From assembly GCF_016804325.1 (NCBI RefSeq), contig NZ_CP043627.1:1873001-1937000 (forward strand): a stretch of DNA of 64,000 bases, given 5' to 3'. The notes under the pieces are model-generated. The model had not been told where the DNA came from and ran no database searches. It worked only from the letters and a program-made list of their open reading frames with translations. Shown here in pieces: positions 10,231-18,387 of this stretch (positions within the stretch are counted from its first letter, which is position 1; each line of letters begins with the position of its first letter). The DNA comes from Methylobacterium aquaticum. GTDB taxonomy: Bacteria; Pseudomonadota; Alphaproteobacteria; Rhizobiales; Beijerinckiaceae. The translations under genes and the position numbers were made by a program.

Positions 10231-10234
<4 letters not shown>
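9671..10234 (+). CDS. Exported protein of unknown function carrying an in-frame palindromic repeat
   Basis: A 187-residue frame with a TTG start just after the cyclophilin stop and an N-terminal signal sequence (LLIAGLALALSGSPAAAQF). The body has AELYPRLAGCWRPP and ITARFALRRDGSLQGNPRI, then TLASLARCTPAQLT and GRPIALRFVY. This resembles the TonB-C-like periplasmic proteins found in Rhizobiales, but I cannot name a family firmly. About residues 105-138 (bases 9983-10083) are encoded by two hairpins of an interspersed element and read as unrelated, charged sequence. The frame stays open across the insertion. The stop overlaps the next cyclophilin start as ATGA, indicating translational coupling. 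Confidence 0.6.
9983..10083. repeat. Two-hairpin palindromic element inserted inside an ORF
   Basis: Hairpin 1 pairs GCATTTTC (9983-9990) with GAAAATGC (10018-10025), and CGACGAA (9991-9997) with TTCGTCG (10009-10015). A 15-nt A-rich linker follows. Hairpin 2 is a perfect 17-bp inverted repeat (10041-10057 with 10067-10083). The design matches intergenic palindromic elements seen repeatedly in Methylobacterium-type genomes. Here it lies inside the open frame 9671-10234. A short similar end (GGAAAATGCTCTAG) also occurs near 8561-8574. Confidence 0.7.
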
Positions 10235-10686
<452 letters not shown>

Positions 10687-10700
10687 GCCTGCGCTTTTTG

Positions 10701-10868
10701 ACCCTCCCCCCTCTGCGGGGGAGGGTGGCGAACACAGTGAGCCGGGAGAGGGGCAGCGCGACGATGCCGGGTATGGCGCTCGTCAGAATGGTCGCGACCT
10801 CTCCGGAAGCGGCGTCCCCTCTCCCGCCCGGCTCCGCCGGGCACCCTCCCCCGCAGAGGGGGAGGGTT
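10701..10868. repeat. Large interspersed inverted repeat between ppiB and mobA
   Basis: The arms 10701-10726 and 10843-10868 are near-perfect inverted copies of ACCCTCCCCC...GGGGGAGGGT, and each arm is itself a hairpin. Inside them, GCCGGGAGAGGGG near 10741 pairs with CCCCTCTCCCGC near 10816. This CCCTCCCC-type nested palindrome is a familiar intergenic repeat in Hyphomicrobiales. It fills the gap between two convergent genes and may also stop transcription from both sides. Confidence 0.75.
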
Positions 10869-10878
10869 AGCCTGAGCC

Positions 10879-11517
10879 TCAATGAAGAAGCGTGCGGCCC
10901 TCGTCCGCCAGCAGCCGCTCCGCCGCGAACACATCCTCCGGCGTATTGAGGTTCAGGAACGGGTCCACCGGCTCCGTCTCCCACGCCGCCTCCGCCGCGT
11001 TGTGCCGGGCGATCCACATCCCCACCCGCCTTAAGCCCCGCTCGACGAGGGCCGCCCGCAGGTCGTGGCGCAAGCCCACCGCCCAGAGCCCGTTCACGAA
11101 ATGCAGCTGCCCGCCCGAGGCCGCGACCGCCATCTCGACGCCGTCGCGAGCCCGCGCCGCGTGGAGCCGGGCGACGAAGTCGTGCGGCAGGAACGGCGTG
11201 TCGCCGGCCACGCTCGCGACGTAAGGAACGTCAGGATGGTGGCTCGCGCAGAAATCGAGGGCGGCGAGCACGCCGGCGAGGGGCCCCGGCGCATCGGGCA
11301 GCGAATCCGGCACCACGAAGCCCGTGAAGGCGCGGAAGCGGCCGGCATCGCCGTTGGCGTTGAGGATCAGCCCGGCGGAGCATTGCGGGCGCAAGCGCTC
11401 CGCCACCCGTTCGAGCAGGGTCCGGTCGCCGAGCCGCAGCAGCGGCTTGTCGCCGCCGCCCATCCGGCGGGAGAGCCCGCCGGCCAGAATCACCCCGAGG
11501 GTCGGAGGAATACTCAC
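10879..11517 (-). CDS. mobA: Molybdenum cofactor guanylyltransferase
   Basis: A 212-residue protein that transfers GMP from GTP to molybdopterin, giving the guanine dinucleotide form of the cofactor used by DMSO-reductase-family enzymes such as formate dehydrogenases. The nucleotide-binding start LGVILAGGLSRRMGGGDKPL is typical, with DAPGPLAGVLAAL and VAGDTPFLPHDFV downstream. The start is a GTG at 11517 that overlaps the mrp stop (GTGA), implying translational coupling; the much longer open frame upstream is a shadow inside mrp. It is the last gene of a leftward series that begins at mop (16060). Confidence 0.9.
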   Translation of the reverse strand: MSIPPTLGVILAGGLSRRMGGGDKPLLRLGDRTLLERVAERLRPQCSAGLILNANGDAGRFRAFTGFVVPDSLPDAPGPLAGVLAALDFCASHHPDVPYVASVAGDTPFLPHDFVARLHAARARDGVEMAVAASGGQLHFVNGLWAVGLRHDLRAALVERGLRRVGMWIARHNAAEAAWETEPVDPFLNLNTPEDVFAAERLLADEGRTLLH

Positions 11518-12653
11518 TCGATCACGATCCGCGGCGCCGGGCGCGGGCCGGCGCCGCCGCTCAGATTCGCCCACAGCGCCGAGGCGATCGCCCGGTAGGC
11601 GGCGGCCTGCGGCCCGTCGGGATCGACCGCCACGACCGGGCGGCCGGCGTCGGACGATTCGCGGATCGTCATGTTGAGCGGGACCTCGCCGAGGAACGGC
11701 ACGCCCATCGTCTCGGCCTCGTGGCGGGCGCCGCCATGGCCGAAGATGTGCGAGGTGCCGCCGCAATGCGGGCAGACGAAGGTCGCCATGTTCTCGACCA
11801 CGCCGAGGATCGGCACCTCGACCCGGCGGAACATCGTGACCGCGCGGCGCGCGTCGATCAGCGCCAGGTCCTGCGGCGTCGAGACGATCACCGCGCCGGC
11901 GAGCGGCGTGGCTTGCGCCAGCGTTAGCTGCGCGTCGCCGGTGCCCGGGGGCATGTCGACGATCAAGACGTCGAGCTCGCCCCAGGCGACCTCGCGCAGG
12001 AGCTGGGTCAGGGCCGATTGCACCATCGGGCCTCGCCAGATCATCGCCGTGTCGGCGGAGATCAGGAAGCCGATCGACATCACCGGAAGGCCGTAGCCGT
12101 TGAGCGGCACGATGCGCTGCCCTTGCGGCGTGTTGATCGTCTCCGGCTTGCGGTCGAGGCCGAACAGCTTCGGCACCGAGGGGCCGTAGATGTCGGCATC
12201 GAGCAGGCCGACCTTCAGCCCCTGCGCCCGTAACGCCAGGGCGAGGTTGCAGGCGGTGGTCGACTTGCCGACGCCGCCCTTGCCCGAGGCCACCGCCACG
12301 ATGTGGCGCACCCCCGGCAGGGCCGGGCCGGGACGGGGGCCGCCCTGGGCACCGCCTTGGGGCCCGGGCGCGGCAGGGCGTGGGGTGGGACCGGCACCGG
12401 GCCCGCGCTCGGCGGTGAGGCTCGCCAGGGCCGCCTTGACGCCGGGAACCTTGAGCACCGCGATCTCGGCCGCCTGGCGCACCGGCTCGAAGGCCTTGGC
12501 CTCCGGCGGCGCGATGCCGATCGAGAAGACGACCCGGCCGGAGGGGTCGATGACGATCTCCGACAGGCGGCCGGAGGCCGGCAGGCTGGTCCCCGCCGCA
12601 TCGACCGTCACGCCCGCGAGCGCCTTCAGCACGTCGTCCCGGGTGATCGCCAC
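11514..12653 (-). CDS. mrp: Mrp/ApbC-type iron-sulfur cluster carrier ATPase
   Basis: A 379-residue P-loop ATPase of the Mrp/NBP35 group that binds and hands over 4Fe-4S clusters to apoproteins in the cytosol. A DUF59-like N-terminal domain spans about residues 1-85, then a proline/glycine-rich linker. The deviant Walker A is VASGKGGVGKSTTACNLAL. Further marks are DADIYGPSVPKLFG, VDMPPGTGDAQLTLAQ and the cluster-binding pair CPHC in VCPHCGGTSHIFG. The GTG at 12653 has AGGAG 8 nt upstream; a longer start at 12698 lacks this. Translationally coupled to mobA. An Fe-S carrier next to mobA suits the supply of molybdo-enzymes. Confidence 0.88.
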   Translation of the reverse strand: MAITRDDVLKALAGVTVDAAGTSLPASGRLSEIVIDPSGRVVFSIGIAPPEAKAFEPVRQAAEIAVLKVPGVKAALASLTAERGPGAGPTPRPAAPGPQGGAQGGPRPGPALPGVRHIVAVASGKGGVGKSTTACNLALALRAQGLKVGLLDADIYGPSVPKLFGLDRKPETINTPQGQRIVPLNGYGLPVMSIGFLISADTAMIWRGPMVQSALTQLLREVAWGELDVLIVDMPPGTGDAQLTLAQATPLAGAVIVSTPQDLALIDARRAVTMFRRVEVPILGVVENMATFVCPHCGGTSHIFGHGGARHEAETMGVPFLGEVPLNMTIRESSDAGRPVVAVDPDGPQAAAYRAIASALWANLSGGAGPRPAPRIVIE

Positions 12654-12783
12654 GTCGTCTCGCTCCTGAATTTCGCAGTCCGTCTGGTTCCGCGTCATGT
12701 AACCCCTGCGCCGGGAAACGCCAGCGCAGCGAGGATGGTCATCGGTGGGGGGAGCGTGGGGCGCAGGTCTCGGGACGGCGTCC

Positions 12784-13557
12784 TCACCTGCCCGGCAGGA
12801 AGGCCCGCGCGCCGCTCTCCCTGTCCCGCACCTCCTCGACCGGCGCGCCGTAGAGCCGGCTCAAGGCCGCGGCATCCAGCACCTCCGTCACCGGGCCGGC
12901 GGCGAGGGCCGCGCCGCCGCGCAGGAGCAGCGCCCGGTCGGCGTAGCGGGCGGCCTGGTTGGGATCGTGGGTGGTGAAGACGAGGCCGAGCCCGTCGGCG
13001 CGCAGGCGCAGAATCTCGGCCATCACCCGGCCCTGGTTGCTGAAATCGAGGCTGGCGGTCGGCTCGTCGAGGACCACGATCCGGGGTTCTTGCGCCAGCG
13101 CCCGGGCGACCAGCACCAGTTGCCGCTCGCCCCCCGACAGCCGCGTCACCGGCCGCTCGGCGAGATGGGCGATGCCCATCCGGGCGAGCGCCGCGTCCGC
13201 CGCCGCGTGGTCGGCCCGGGAGGGGGCGGAGAGGAGCCCGGTGCGGCTGGTCCGTCCCATCAGCACCACGGCGCGGGCCGTGAACGCGAAGGCGCTTGCC
13301 GCGGCCTGCGGCACGTAGGCCATCGCCTGCGCCCGCTCCCGGGCCGAGAGGCTGCCGAGCGGGCGGCCATCGATCCGGATGGTGCCGCTCAACGAAGGGA
13401 GTAGGCCGAGCAGGGTCTTGAGCAAGGTGGTCTTGCCGCCGCCATTGGGGCCGAGCAGCGCCAGGGCCTCGCCGGCGGACAACCGCACCGAGAGGTCGCG
13501 GCCGATCTCCCGGCCGGGATAGCCGAAGGCGAGGGCGTCGGCCTGAAGCAGGGTCAC
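12784..13557 (-). CDS. FecE/BtuD-type ABC transporter ATPase, probable metal-oxyanion or siderophore importer
   Basis: A 257-residue ATP-hydrolysing subunit of a type II importer. It has Walker A GPNGGGKTTLL, the Q-loop AYVPQA, the ABC signature LSGGERQLVLVARAL, Walker B RIVVLDEPTASLD and the H-loop FTTHDPN. The GTG start at 13557 overlaps the permease stop (GTGA). It would power the permease at 13554-14591. By fold it belongs to the iron-siderophore/cobalamin group. The neighbours mop and mobA suggest molybdate or tungstate as cargo, as in the MolBCA system of Haemophilus. That substrate is an inference. Confidence 0.88.
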   Translation of the reverse strand: MTLLQADALAFGYPGREIGRDLSVRLSAGEALALLGPNGGGKTTLLKTLLGLLPSLSGTIRIDGRPLGSLSARERAQAMAYVPQAAASAFAFTARAVVLMGRTSRTGLLSAPSRADHAAADAALARMGIAHLAERPVTRLSGGERQLVLVARALAQEPRIVVLDEPTASLDFSNQGRVMAEILRLRADGLGLVFTTHDPNQAARYADRALLLRGGAALAAGPVTEVLDAAALSRLYGAPVEEVRDRESGARAFLPGR

Positions 13558-14591
13558 GACCAGTCGCGCTCCGCCCGGGCGAGCAGCCACAGGAAGACCG
13601 GCGTGCCCACGACGGCGGTGAGGATGCCGAGCGGCACCTCGACCGGCGCCACGGTGCGGGCCAGCGTGTCGATGGTCAGCAGCGTGCCGGCGCCCAGCAG
13701 GGCCGCGGTCGGGATCAGCCGGCCGAAGCCGGGGCCGACGAGGAAGCGGGCGAGATGCGGCACCACCAGCCCGACCCAGCCGACGATGCCCGCCGTCGCC
13801 ACGCTCGCCGCCGTGACCAGGGTGGCGGCGGCCACCACCGCGACCCGCAGGGGGCCGGTGGCGAGACCGAGCGAGCGCGCCTCCTCGTCCGGCAGGGACA
13901 AGACGTCGAGGCGCCAGCGCAAGGCGAGGAGGAGCCCGGTGCCGAGAACCACCGGACCGGCGAGCGACAGGAGATCGGAGGGATGCGTGCCCGACAGGCT
14001 GCCCAAGAGCCAGAAGGTCATCGCCGGGAGCTGGTTGTAGGGGTCCGCCAGGTACTTGATCAGCCCGACGCCGGCCCCGAGGAGCGAGCCGATGACGACG
14101 CCGGCCAGCACCAGCACCAGGACCGGATCGCGCCCCGACAGGGCGGCGCCGAGCGCGTAGACGCAGGCGACCGCGATCAGCCCGCCCGCGAAGGCCAGAC
14201 CCTCGATCGCCAGCACGCCGAGCGAGAGCCAGATGCCGACGACCGCGCCGAGCGCCGCGCCCGAGGAGGCGCCGAGGATGTCGGGCGAGACCAGGGGATT
14301 GCGGAAGAGGCCCTGGAAGGCGGTGCCGGCGACCGAGAGGGCGGCACCGATCAGGATCGCGGCGGCGATGCGGGGCCCGCGGATCTGCAGCACCACCGCC
14401 TCGACGGCCGGTGCCACGTCCGAGGCGTGGCCGGTGAGGCGGCCGAGGAGCACCCGGGCGACGTCGAGGAGCGAGACCGGATAGCGCCCGACCCCGAAGG
14501 CGAGGGACGCGGCGAGCCCCAGGGCGAGGAGCGCGAGCCAGGGTCCGCCGAGCCGGATCGCCCGGGCGCCTGTCAGCGCGAGGCCGCTCAC
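13554..14591 (-). CDS. FecCD-family ABC transporter permease
   Basis: A 345-residue inner-membrane permease with about ten hydrophobic segments, typical of the type II importer fold. Landmarks are GRYPVSLLDV near the N-terminus, LRIRGPR-like VLQIRGPRIAAAILIGAALS, GTAFQGLFRNPLVSPDILGAS (the family signature) and GIVGWVGLVVPHLAR, the coupling region to the ATPase. The ATG at 14591 overlaps the stop of the binding-protein gene (ATGA) and its own stop overlaps the ATPase start, so the three are one translationally coupled unit. One permease gene implies a homodimer in the membrane. Confidence 0.92.
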   Translation of the reverse strand: MSGLALTGARAIRLGGPWLALLALGLAASLAFGVGRYPVSLLDVARVLLGRLTGHASDVAPAVEAVVLQIRGPRIAAAILIGAALSVAGTAFQGLFRNPLVSPDILGASSGAALGAVVGIWLSLGVLAIEGLAFAGGLIAVACVYALGAALSGRDPVLVLVLAGVVIGSLLGAGVGLIKYLADPYNQLPAMTFWLLGSLSGTHPSDLLSLAGPVVLGTGLLLALRWRLDVLSLPDEEARSLGLATGPLRVAVVAAATLVTAASVATAGIVGWVGLVVPHLARFLVGPGFGRLIPTAALLGAGTLLTIDTLARTVAPVEVPLGILTAVVGTPVFLWLLARAERDWS

Positions 14592-15610
14592 GAGGCTCCC
14601 GCCAGCACGCGGTCGAGGGCGGGATCATCCGGCGTCACGTGGTAGAGCCGGCGGTAGAGGTCGCGGGCGATGCCGCGGATGTCCTCCGGGAAGAGCGCAG
14701 GATACAGGACCTTGCCGAGCCACCACAGGCCGATCAGGCGGTTGACCGAGGGCGGGAAATCGACCCAGCCGAAGGGCAGCGACGGGCTCACATGCAGGCG
14801 GTTGGCGCGAAGGGCCGGCGTCGCCTGCCAGAGCGGGTCCTGGCGCGCCGCGGCCGCGAAGGCGGGATCGAGGGCGACGATCACCTCGGGCGCCCAGGCG
14901 ACCACGTCTTCCGGCGAGACCTGCGCCAGGCCGCCGCCGGGGCCCGCCACGTCGACGGCGCCCATCAGCGTTAGCGCCTCGACGTTGATCGCGCCCGCCC
15001 GCGCCGTCTCAAGGCCGCGGGGGCCGCGGGCGAGGTAGACCCGGGGGCGCTTGCCCTCCGGCACCGTTGCGACGCGCTCGCGCATCGTCGCCAGGATGCC
15101 CTCGGCGAGCGTGGCCAGAGGCTCGGCGTCGCGCCCGATCAGGCGGCCGAGGCTGCGATAGGTGGCGGGCGTCGAGGCGAGGCGCCCGTCGAGGAGGGCG
15201 TAGGGAATGCCGGTCTGGCCCTGCACCCGGTCGGCCAGCGAACGGTAGGTCTCGGCCGTGGAGCCGACATCGAGGATCAGGTCGGGCTTGAGCGCCAGCA
15301 CCGTTTCGAGGTTGGCGGTGTTGCCGCGCCCGGTGAGCCGCCCGACCTCAGGCAGGTCGGCGGCCTGCGGCAGCAGGTAGGGCCTTTCCGCCGGGCGGAT
15401 CGCCCGCGGCCAGCCGAGCAGCAGGTCGGGCGCCAGGGTGTAGAGCAGGATCGCCGCCGGGGGCCCGGCGGGGAACACCCGGGCGACGGGACGCTTCAGG
15501 GTGTCGAGCGCCCGGCCGGCATCGTCCCGCAGGGGATCGGCGGCGCGGGCCGTGGTCGCCAGCGCGAAGGCTGCGGAGCCGAGGAGCAGGGAGCGCCGGT
15601 CGGGTTGCAT
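14588..15610 (-). CDS. Periplasmic substrate-binding protein of the FecCD-type importer
   Basis: A 340-residue class III (TroA/BtuF-like, Peripla_BP_2) binding protein with a Tat/Sec-like leader (MQPDRRSLLLGSAAFALA). Family marks are VGRLTGRGNTANLETVLALKPDLILDVG in the first lobe (positions roughly 90-120) and PEVIVALDPAF in the second. Near the end comes GWVDFPPSVNRLIGLWWLGK. The start ATG at 15608-15610 is chosen for the signal peptide. No clear lipobox is present, so it is probably soluble. It delivers substrate to the coupled permease. Related proteins bind ferric chelates, cobalamin, haem, molybdate or tungstate; the adjacent mop gene favours the oxyanions. Confidence 0.8.
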   Translation of the reverse strand: MQPDRRSLLLGSAAFALATTARAADPLRDDAGRALDTLKRPVARVFPAGPPAAILLYTLAPDLLLGWPRAIRPAERPYLLPQAADLPEVGRLTGRGNTANLETVLALKPDLILDVGSTAETYRSLADRVQGQTGIPYALLDGRLASTPATYRSLGRLIGRDAEPLATLAEGILATMRERVATVPEGKRPRVYLARGPRGLETARAGAINVEALTLMGAVDVAGPGGGLAQVSPEDVVAWAPEVIVALDPAFAAAARQDPLWQATPALRANRLHVSPSLPFGWVDFPPSVNRLIGLWWLGKVLYPALFPEDIRGIARDLYRRLYHVTPDDPALDRVLAGAS

Positions 15611-15669
15611 GGCGAAAGCACTCGGAGCGCGTGCTCGACTGGAATGCCGACCGTCATCCCACCCGATCC

Positions 15670-15794
15670 ACCTCATCCTGAGGTGTCAGTCGATCTGTGA
15701 TCGACTGACCTCGAAGGAGGGCTCCAGAGATCGCCGAGGCACCTGGAGCCCTCCTTCGAGGCCTCCGCTTCGCTCCGGCACCTCAGGATGAGGT
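15670..15794. repeat. Nested palindromic repeat between mop and the ABC operon
   Basis: Outer arms ACCTCATCCTGAGGTG (15670-15685) and its exact complement (15779-15794) enclose an 11-bp hairpin (15684-15694 with 15698-15708) and an 18-bp inverted repeat (15709-15726 with 15744-15761). The CCTCATCCTGAGG motif is a widespread intergenic element in Hyphomicrobiales. It lies in the 240-bp gap between mop and the binding-protein gene and could attenuate transcription between them. Confidence 0.8.
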
Positions 15795-15850
15795 CGCAGG
15801 TCGGATGAACGGGGCATCCGTGGAGCCGTTCGAACCAGGGGAGCGAAGTC

Positions 15851-16060
15851 TCAATCCGTCGCGATCATCACGTCGCTGGACTTGATCACCGCCTTCACGG
15901 TCTTGCCGGGCGCCAGGCCCAGCTCGTCGGCGGATTCGTTGGTGATCGCCGCGGTGACGACCTGCCCGCCGGCGAGCTCGACCCGGACATGGGCGGTGGT
16001 GGCGCCCTTCTTGACCTCGACGACCTTGCCGTCGAGCTGGTTGCGTGCGCTGATCTTCAT
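15851..16060 (-). CDS. Mop/TOBE-domain molybdate-binding protein (molbindin)
   Basis: A 69-residue single TOBE domain beginning MKISARNQLDGKVVEVKKGA and containing TAAITNESADELGLAPG and VKAVIKSSDVMIA. These are the hallmarks of molbindins, small cytosolic hexamers that bind molybdate or tungstate as a store or buffer. The length is exactly that of a single Mop unit. The ATG at 16060 is the only sensible start; longer upstream frames are artefacts. It heads a leftward gene series that continues with an importer, mrp and mobA, tying the set to molybdenum/tungsten metabolism. Confidence 0.88.
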   Translation of the reverse strand: MKISARNQLDGKVVEVKKGATTAHVRVELAGGQVVTAAITNESADELGLAPGKTVKAVIKSSDVMIATD

Positions 16061-16279
16061 CGCGAGCCCGTGTCTTCGTATCCGATCCGTCGGCGTCCCG
16101 CCCTGCGGTCGCCGCTCCCGCACAGATAGGCGCCCGAGCCGCGTTCGGCGAGCCGCTTCCCCGAAAGTACGGCCGAGTTTCGGTGGCGGGCAACCGAAAC
16201 CAAAGCCGGCATCGTCCGTTGTCGTGCAGCTTCGAGCGGCGGCGACCGCTCGCGACTTGGTTTCGAGGGAGAACGACGG

Positions 16280-16789
16280 ATGCACCAGGGCAGCCACCGC
16301 GACCACGAGGGCGCAAAGAAGCTCTTCGCGATGATCAAGGACGTGAAGATCGCGATGATGACCACAGCCGATTCCGACGGGCAGCTGCGCAGCCGCCCGA
16401 TGTGGAACCAGGACGCGGACGAGGCCGGCGACCTGTGGTTCTTCGTCAAGCAGGACGCGCCCGTCACCAACGAGATCGGCCGCGACAACCAGGTCAACCT
16501 GTCCTATTCCGACCCGTCGAACCAGAACTACGTGTCCGTGTCGGGCAAGGCCGAGATCGTGCGCGACAAGGCCCATATCGACGCCAAGTGGAGCGAGAGC
16601 CTGAAGACCTGGTTCCCGGGCGGCAAGGACGACCCGTCGATCGCGCTGATCCGCGTCCACCCCGAGAAGGGCGAGTACTGGGACAGCCCGAACTCGACGA
16701 TGCTGCACCTCTACGGCTACGTGAAGGCCGCGGTGACCGGCGAGTCGCCGAAGACCGAGAAGAAGGCGGTCGACCTCGGCGCCCGTTGA
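16280..16789 (+). CDS. General stress protein, pyridoxamine 5'-phosphate oxidase-like flavin-binding family
   Basis: A 169-residue FMN-binding split-barrel protein. Landmarks are KKLFAMIKDVKIAMMTT, GQLRSRPMWNQ, GDLWFFVKQDAPVTNEI and VNLSYSDPSNQNYVSVSG, then AKWSESLKTWFPGGKDDP, which typifies the general-stress-protein-26 group. These proteins bind flavins and are usually stress-induced; no enzyme activity is assured. GAGGGAGAAC precedes the ATG. The 219-bp gap upstream separates it from the divergent mop gene. A weak GAAAC-N16-CGTT EcfG-like match lies there, too degenerate to annotate. Confidence 0.85.
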   Translation: MHQGSHRDHEGAKKLFAMIKDVKIAMMTTADSDGQLRSRPMWNQDADEAGDLWFFVKQDAPVTNEIGRDNQVNLSYSDPSNQNYVSVSGKAEIVRDKAHIDAKWSESLKTWFPGGKDDPSIALIRVHPEKGEYWDSPNSTMLHLYGYVKAAVTGESPKTEKKAVDLGAR

Positions 16790-16958
16790 GACGAGGCTCG
16801 GATCGCTGAGGATTGCGGCGCAAGCTGAGCCGGCGCCCGGCTCGCGCGCTTGACTCTGCGGCCCGAACCGTGCGGGCTTCGCACCCGCCGTCGCCCCGCC
16901 CGAGGGGCGACGGCCCGGCCGCCCGCAGGAGGCGGCCCGAGGCAGGCAGGCACGGGCG

Positions 16959-18251
16959 ATGCTCGATCTCGCGACCAGGGTCTACAACCACACCTGGAAG
17001 ATCGACCCGATCATCCGCTCCGTGCTCGACACGGATTTCTACAAGCTCCTGATGGCGCAGACGATCTTCCGGCGCCACCGGGACGTCTCGGTCACCTTCG
17101 GCATCCAGAACCGCACCAGCCGGGTCCGGCTCGCCGACCTCATCGATCCCGGCGAATTGCGCGAGCAGCTCGACCATTGCCGGTCGCTGCGGCTGACGCG
17201 GGGCGAATCGACCTGGCTGCGCGGCAACACCTTCTACGGCCGGCGCCAGATGTTCTCGCCGGACTTCATGGACTGGCTCGAGAATTTCCGCTTCCCCGAC
17301 TATCTCCTGGAGAAGCAGGACGGGCAATACGTGCTCACCTTCCACGGCCCGTGGATCGAGACCACGATGTGGGAGGTGCCCGCACTCGCCATCCTCAACG
17401 AGCTGCGCTCGCGGGGCGTGCTCAAGGGCATGGGCAAGTTCGAGCTCCAGGTGCTCTATGCCCGCGCGATGACGCGGATCTGGGAGAAGATCGAGCGGCT
17501 GAAAGCCCTGCCGGGCCTGTCGATCGCCGATTTCGGGACCCGGCGCCGCCACGGCTTCCTGTGGCAGGACTGGTGCGTCGAGGCGATGATCGAGGGGCTG
17601 GGCAACAGCTTCCTCGGCACCTCGAACTGCCTGATCGCGCTGCGCCACGACATCGAGGCGGTCGGCACCAACGCGCACGAACTGCCGATGGTCTATTCCG
17701 CCCTGGCCGAGGGCGACGAGGACCTGGCCCGCGCGCCCTACCTGGTGCTCGCCGACTGGCAGCGGGACTATGCCGGCAACCTCCTGGTGATCCTGCCCGA
17801 CACCTACGGCACCACCGGCTTCCTGGAGCGCGGCCCGGCCTGGATGGCCGATTGGACCGGCATCCGCATCGATTCGAAGGATCCGATCGAGGGCGGCGAG
17901 GAGGCGATCCGCTGGTGGGCCAAGCACGGCCGCAACCCGCGGGAGAAGCTGGCGATCTTCTCGGACGGGCTCGACGTCGACGTGATCGAGCGGATCCACC
18001 GCCATTTCCACGGCCGCCTGCGCATCGGCTACGGCTGGGGCACGCTGCTCACCAACGATTTCCGCGGCCTGGCGCCGGACCGGCGCCTCGACCCGATCTC
18101 GATCGTCTGCAAGGTGATCTCCGCCAACGGCCATCCGACCGTGAAGCTCTCCGACAACCCCACCAAGGCCCTCGGGCCGGACGAGGAGGTCGAGCGCTAC
18201 AAGCGGGTCTTCGGCGTCGGGGCGCAGCAGGTCTTGCCGGTGCTCGTATAG
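16959..18251 (+). CDS. pncB: Nicotinate phosphoribosyltransferase
   Basis: A 430-residue enzyme that joins nicotinate to PRPP with ATP to give nicotinate mononucleotide, the entry to NAD salvage by the Preiss-Handler route. Diagnostic sequences are [19 protein letters not shown] at the N-terminus, [16 protein letters not shown] with the catalytic histidine region, [22 protein letters not shown], and IRIDSKDP followed by FSDGLDV in the phosphate-binding half. The length is typical of the bacterial PncB class. The ATG at 16959 follows a purine-rich stretch. The gene is free-standing, with a GC-rich hairpin-forming stretch before it. Confidence 0.95.
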   Translation: MLDLATRVYNHTWKIDPIIRSVLDTDFYKLLMAQTIFRRHRDVSVTFGIQNRTSRVRLADLIDPGELREQLDHCRSLRLTRGESTWLRGNTFYGRRQMFSPDFMDWLENFRFPDYLLEKQDGQYVLTFHGPWIETTMWEVPALAILNELRSRGVLKGMGKFELQVLYARAMTRIWEKIERLKALPGLSIADFGTRRRHGFLWQDWCVEAMIEGLGNSFLGTSNCLIALRHDIEAVGTNAHELPMVYSALAEGDEDLARAPYLVLADWQRDYAGNLLVILPDTYGTTGFLERGPAWMADWTGIRIDSKDPIEGGEEAIRWWAKHGRNPREKLAIFSDGLDVDVIERIHRHFHGRLRIGYGWGTLLTNDFRGLAPDRRLDPISIVCKVISANGHPTVKLSDNPTKALGPDEEVERYKRVFGVGAQQVLPVLV

Positions 18252-18387
18252 AGTATGGGTATCTCGGAGGCGGGCCATCTGACGCAGAGGGATGCGAGCC
18301 ACGACCCGGGCCTGCCGGTCGCATTGTCTGATTCGTCATAGGTTCCGTGCTTCCGTCTTGGCCTGACCCGAGGCGGATGCGTGGCGG

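Noticed and set aside
12784..14628. 614-codon minus-strand frame spanning permease and ATPase as one fusion
   Set aside because: Its first part is the wrong frame of the permease; the ATPase begins at the coupled GTG at 13557.
15826..15850. tRNA T-arm-like GTTCGAACC
   Set aside because: No acceptor stem, anticodon arm or cloverleaf can be drawn around it; it is palindromic noise.
16150..16279. EcfG-type promoter for the pyridoxamine oxidase-like stress protein
   Set aside because: Only GAAAC-N16-CGTT is present; the -35 is degenerate, so it was not annotated.
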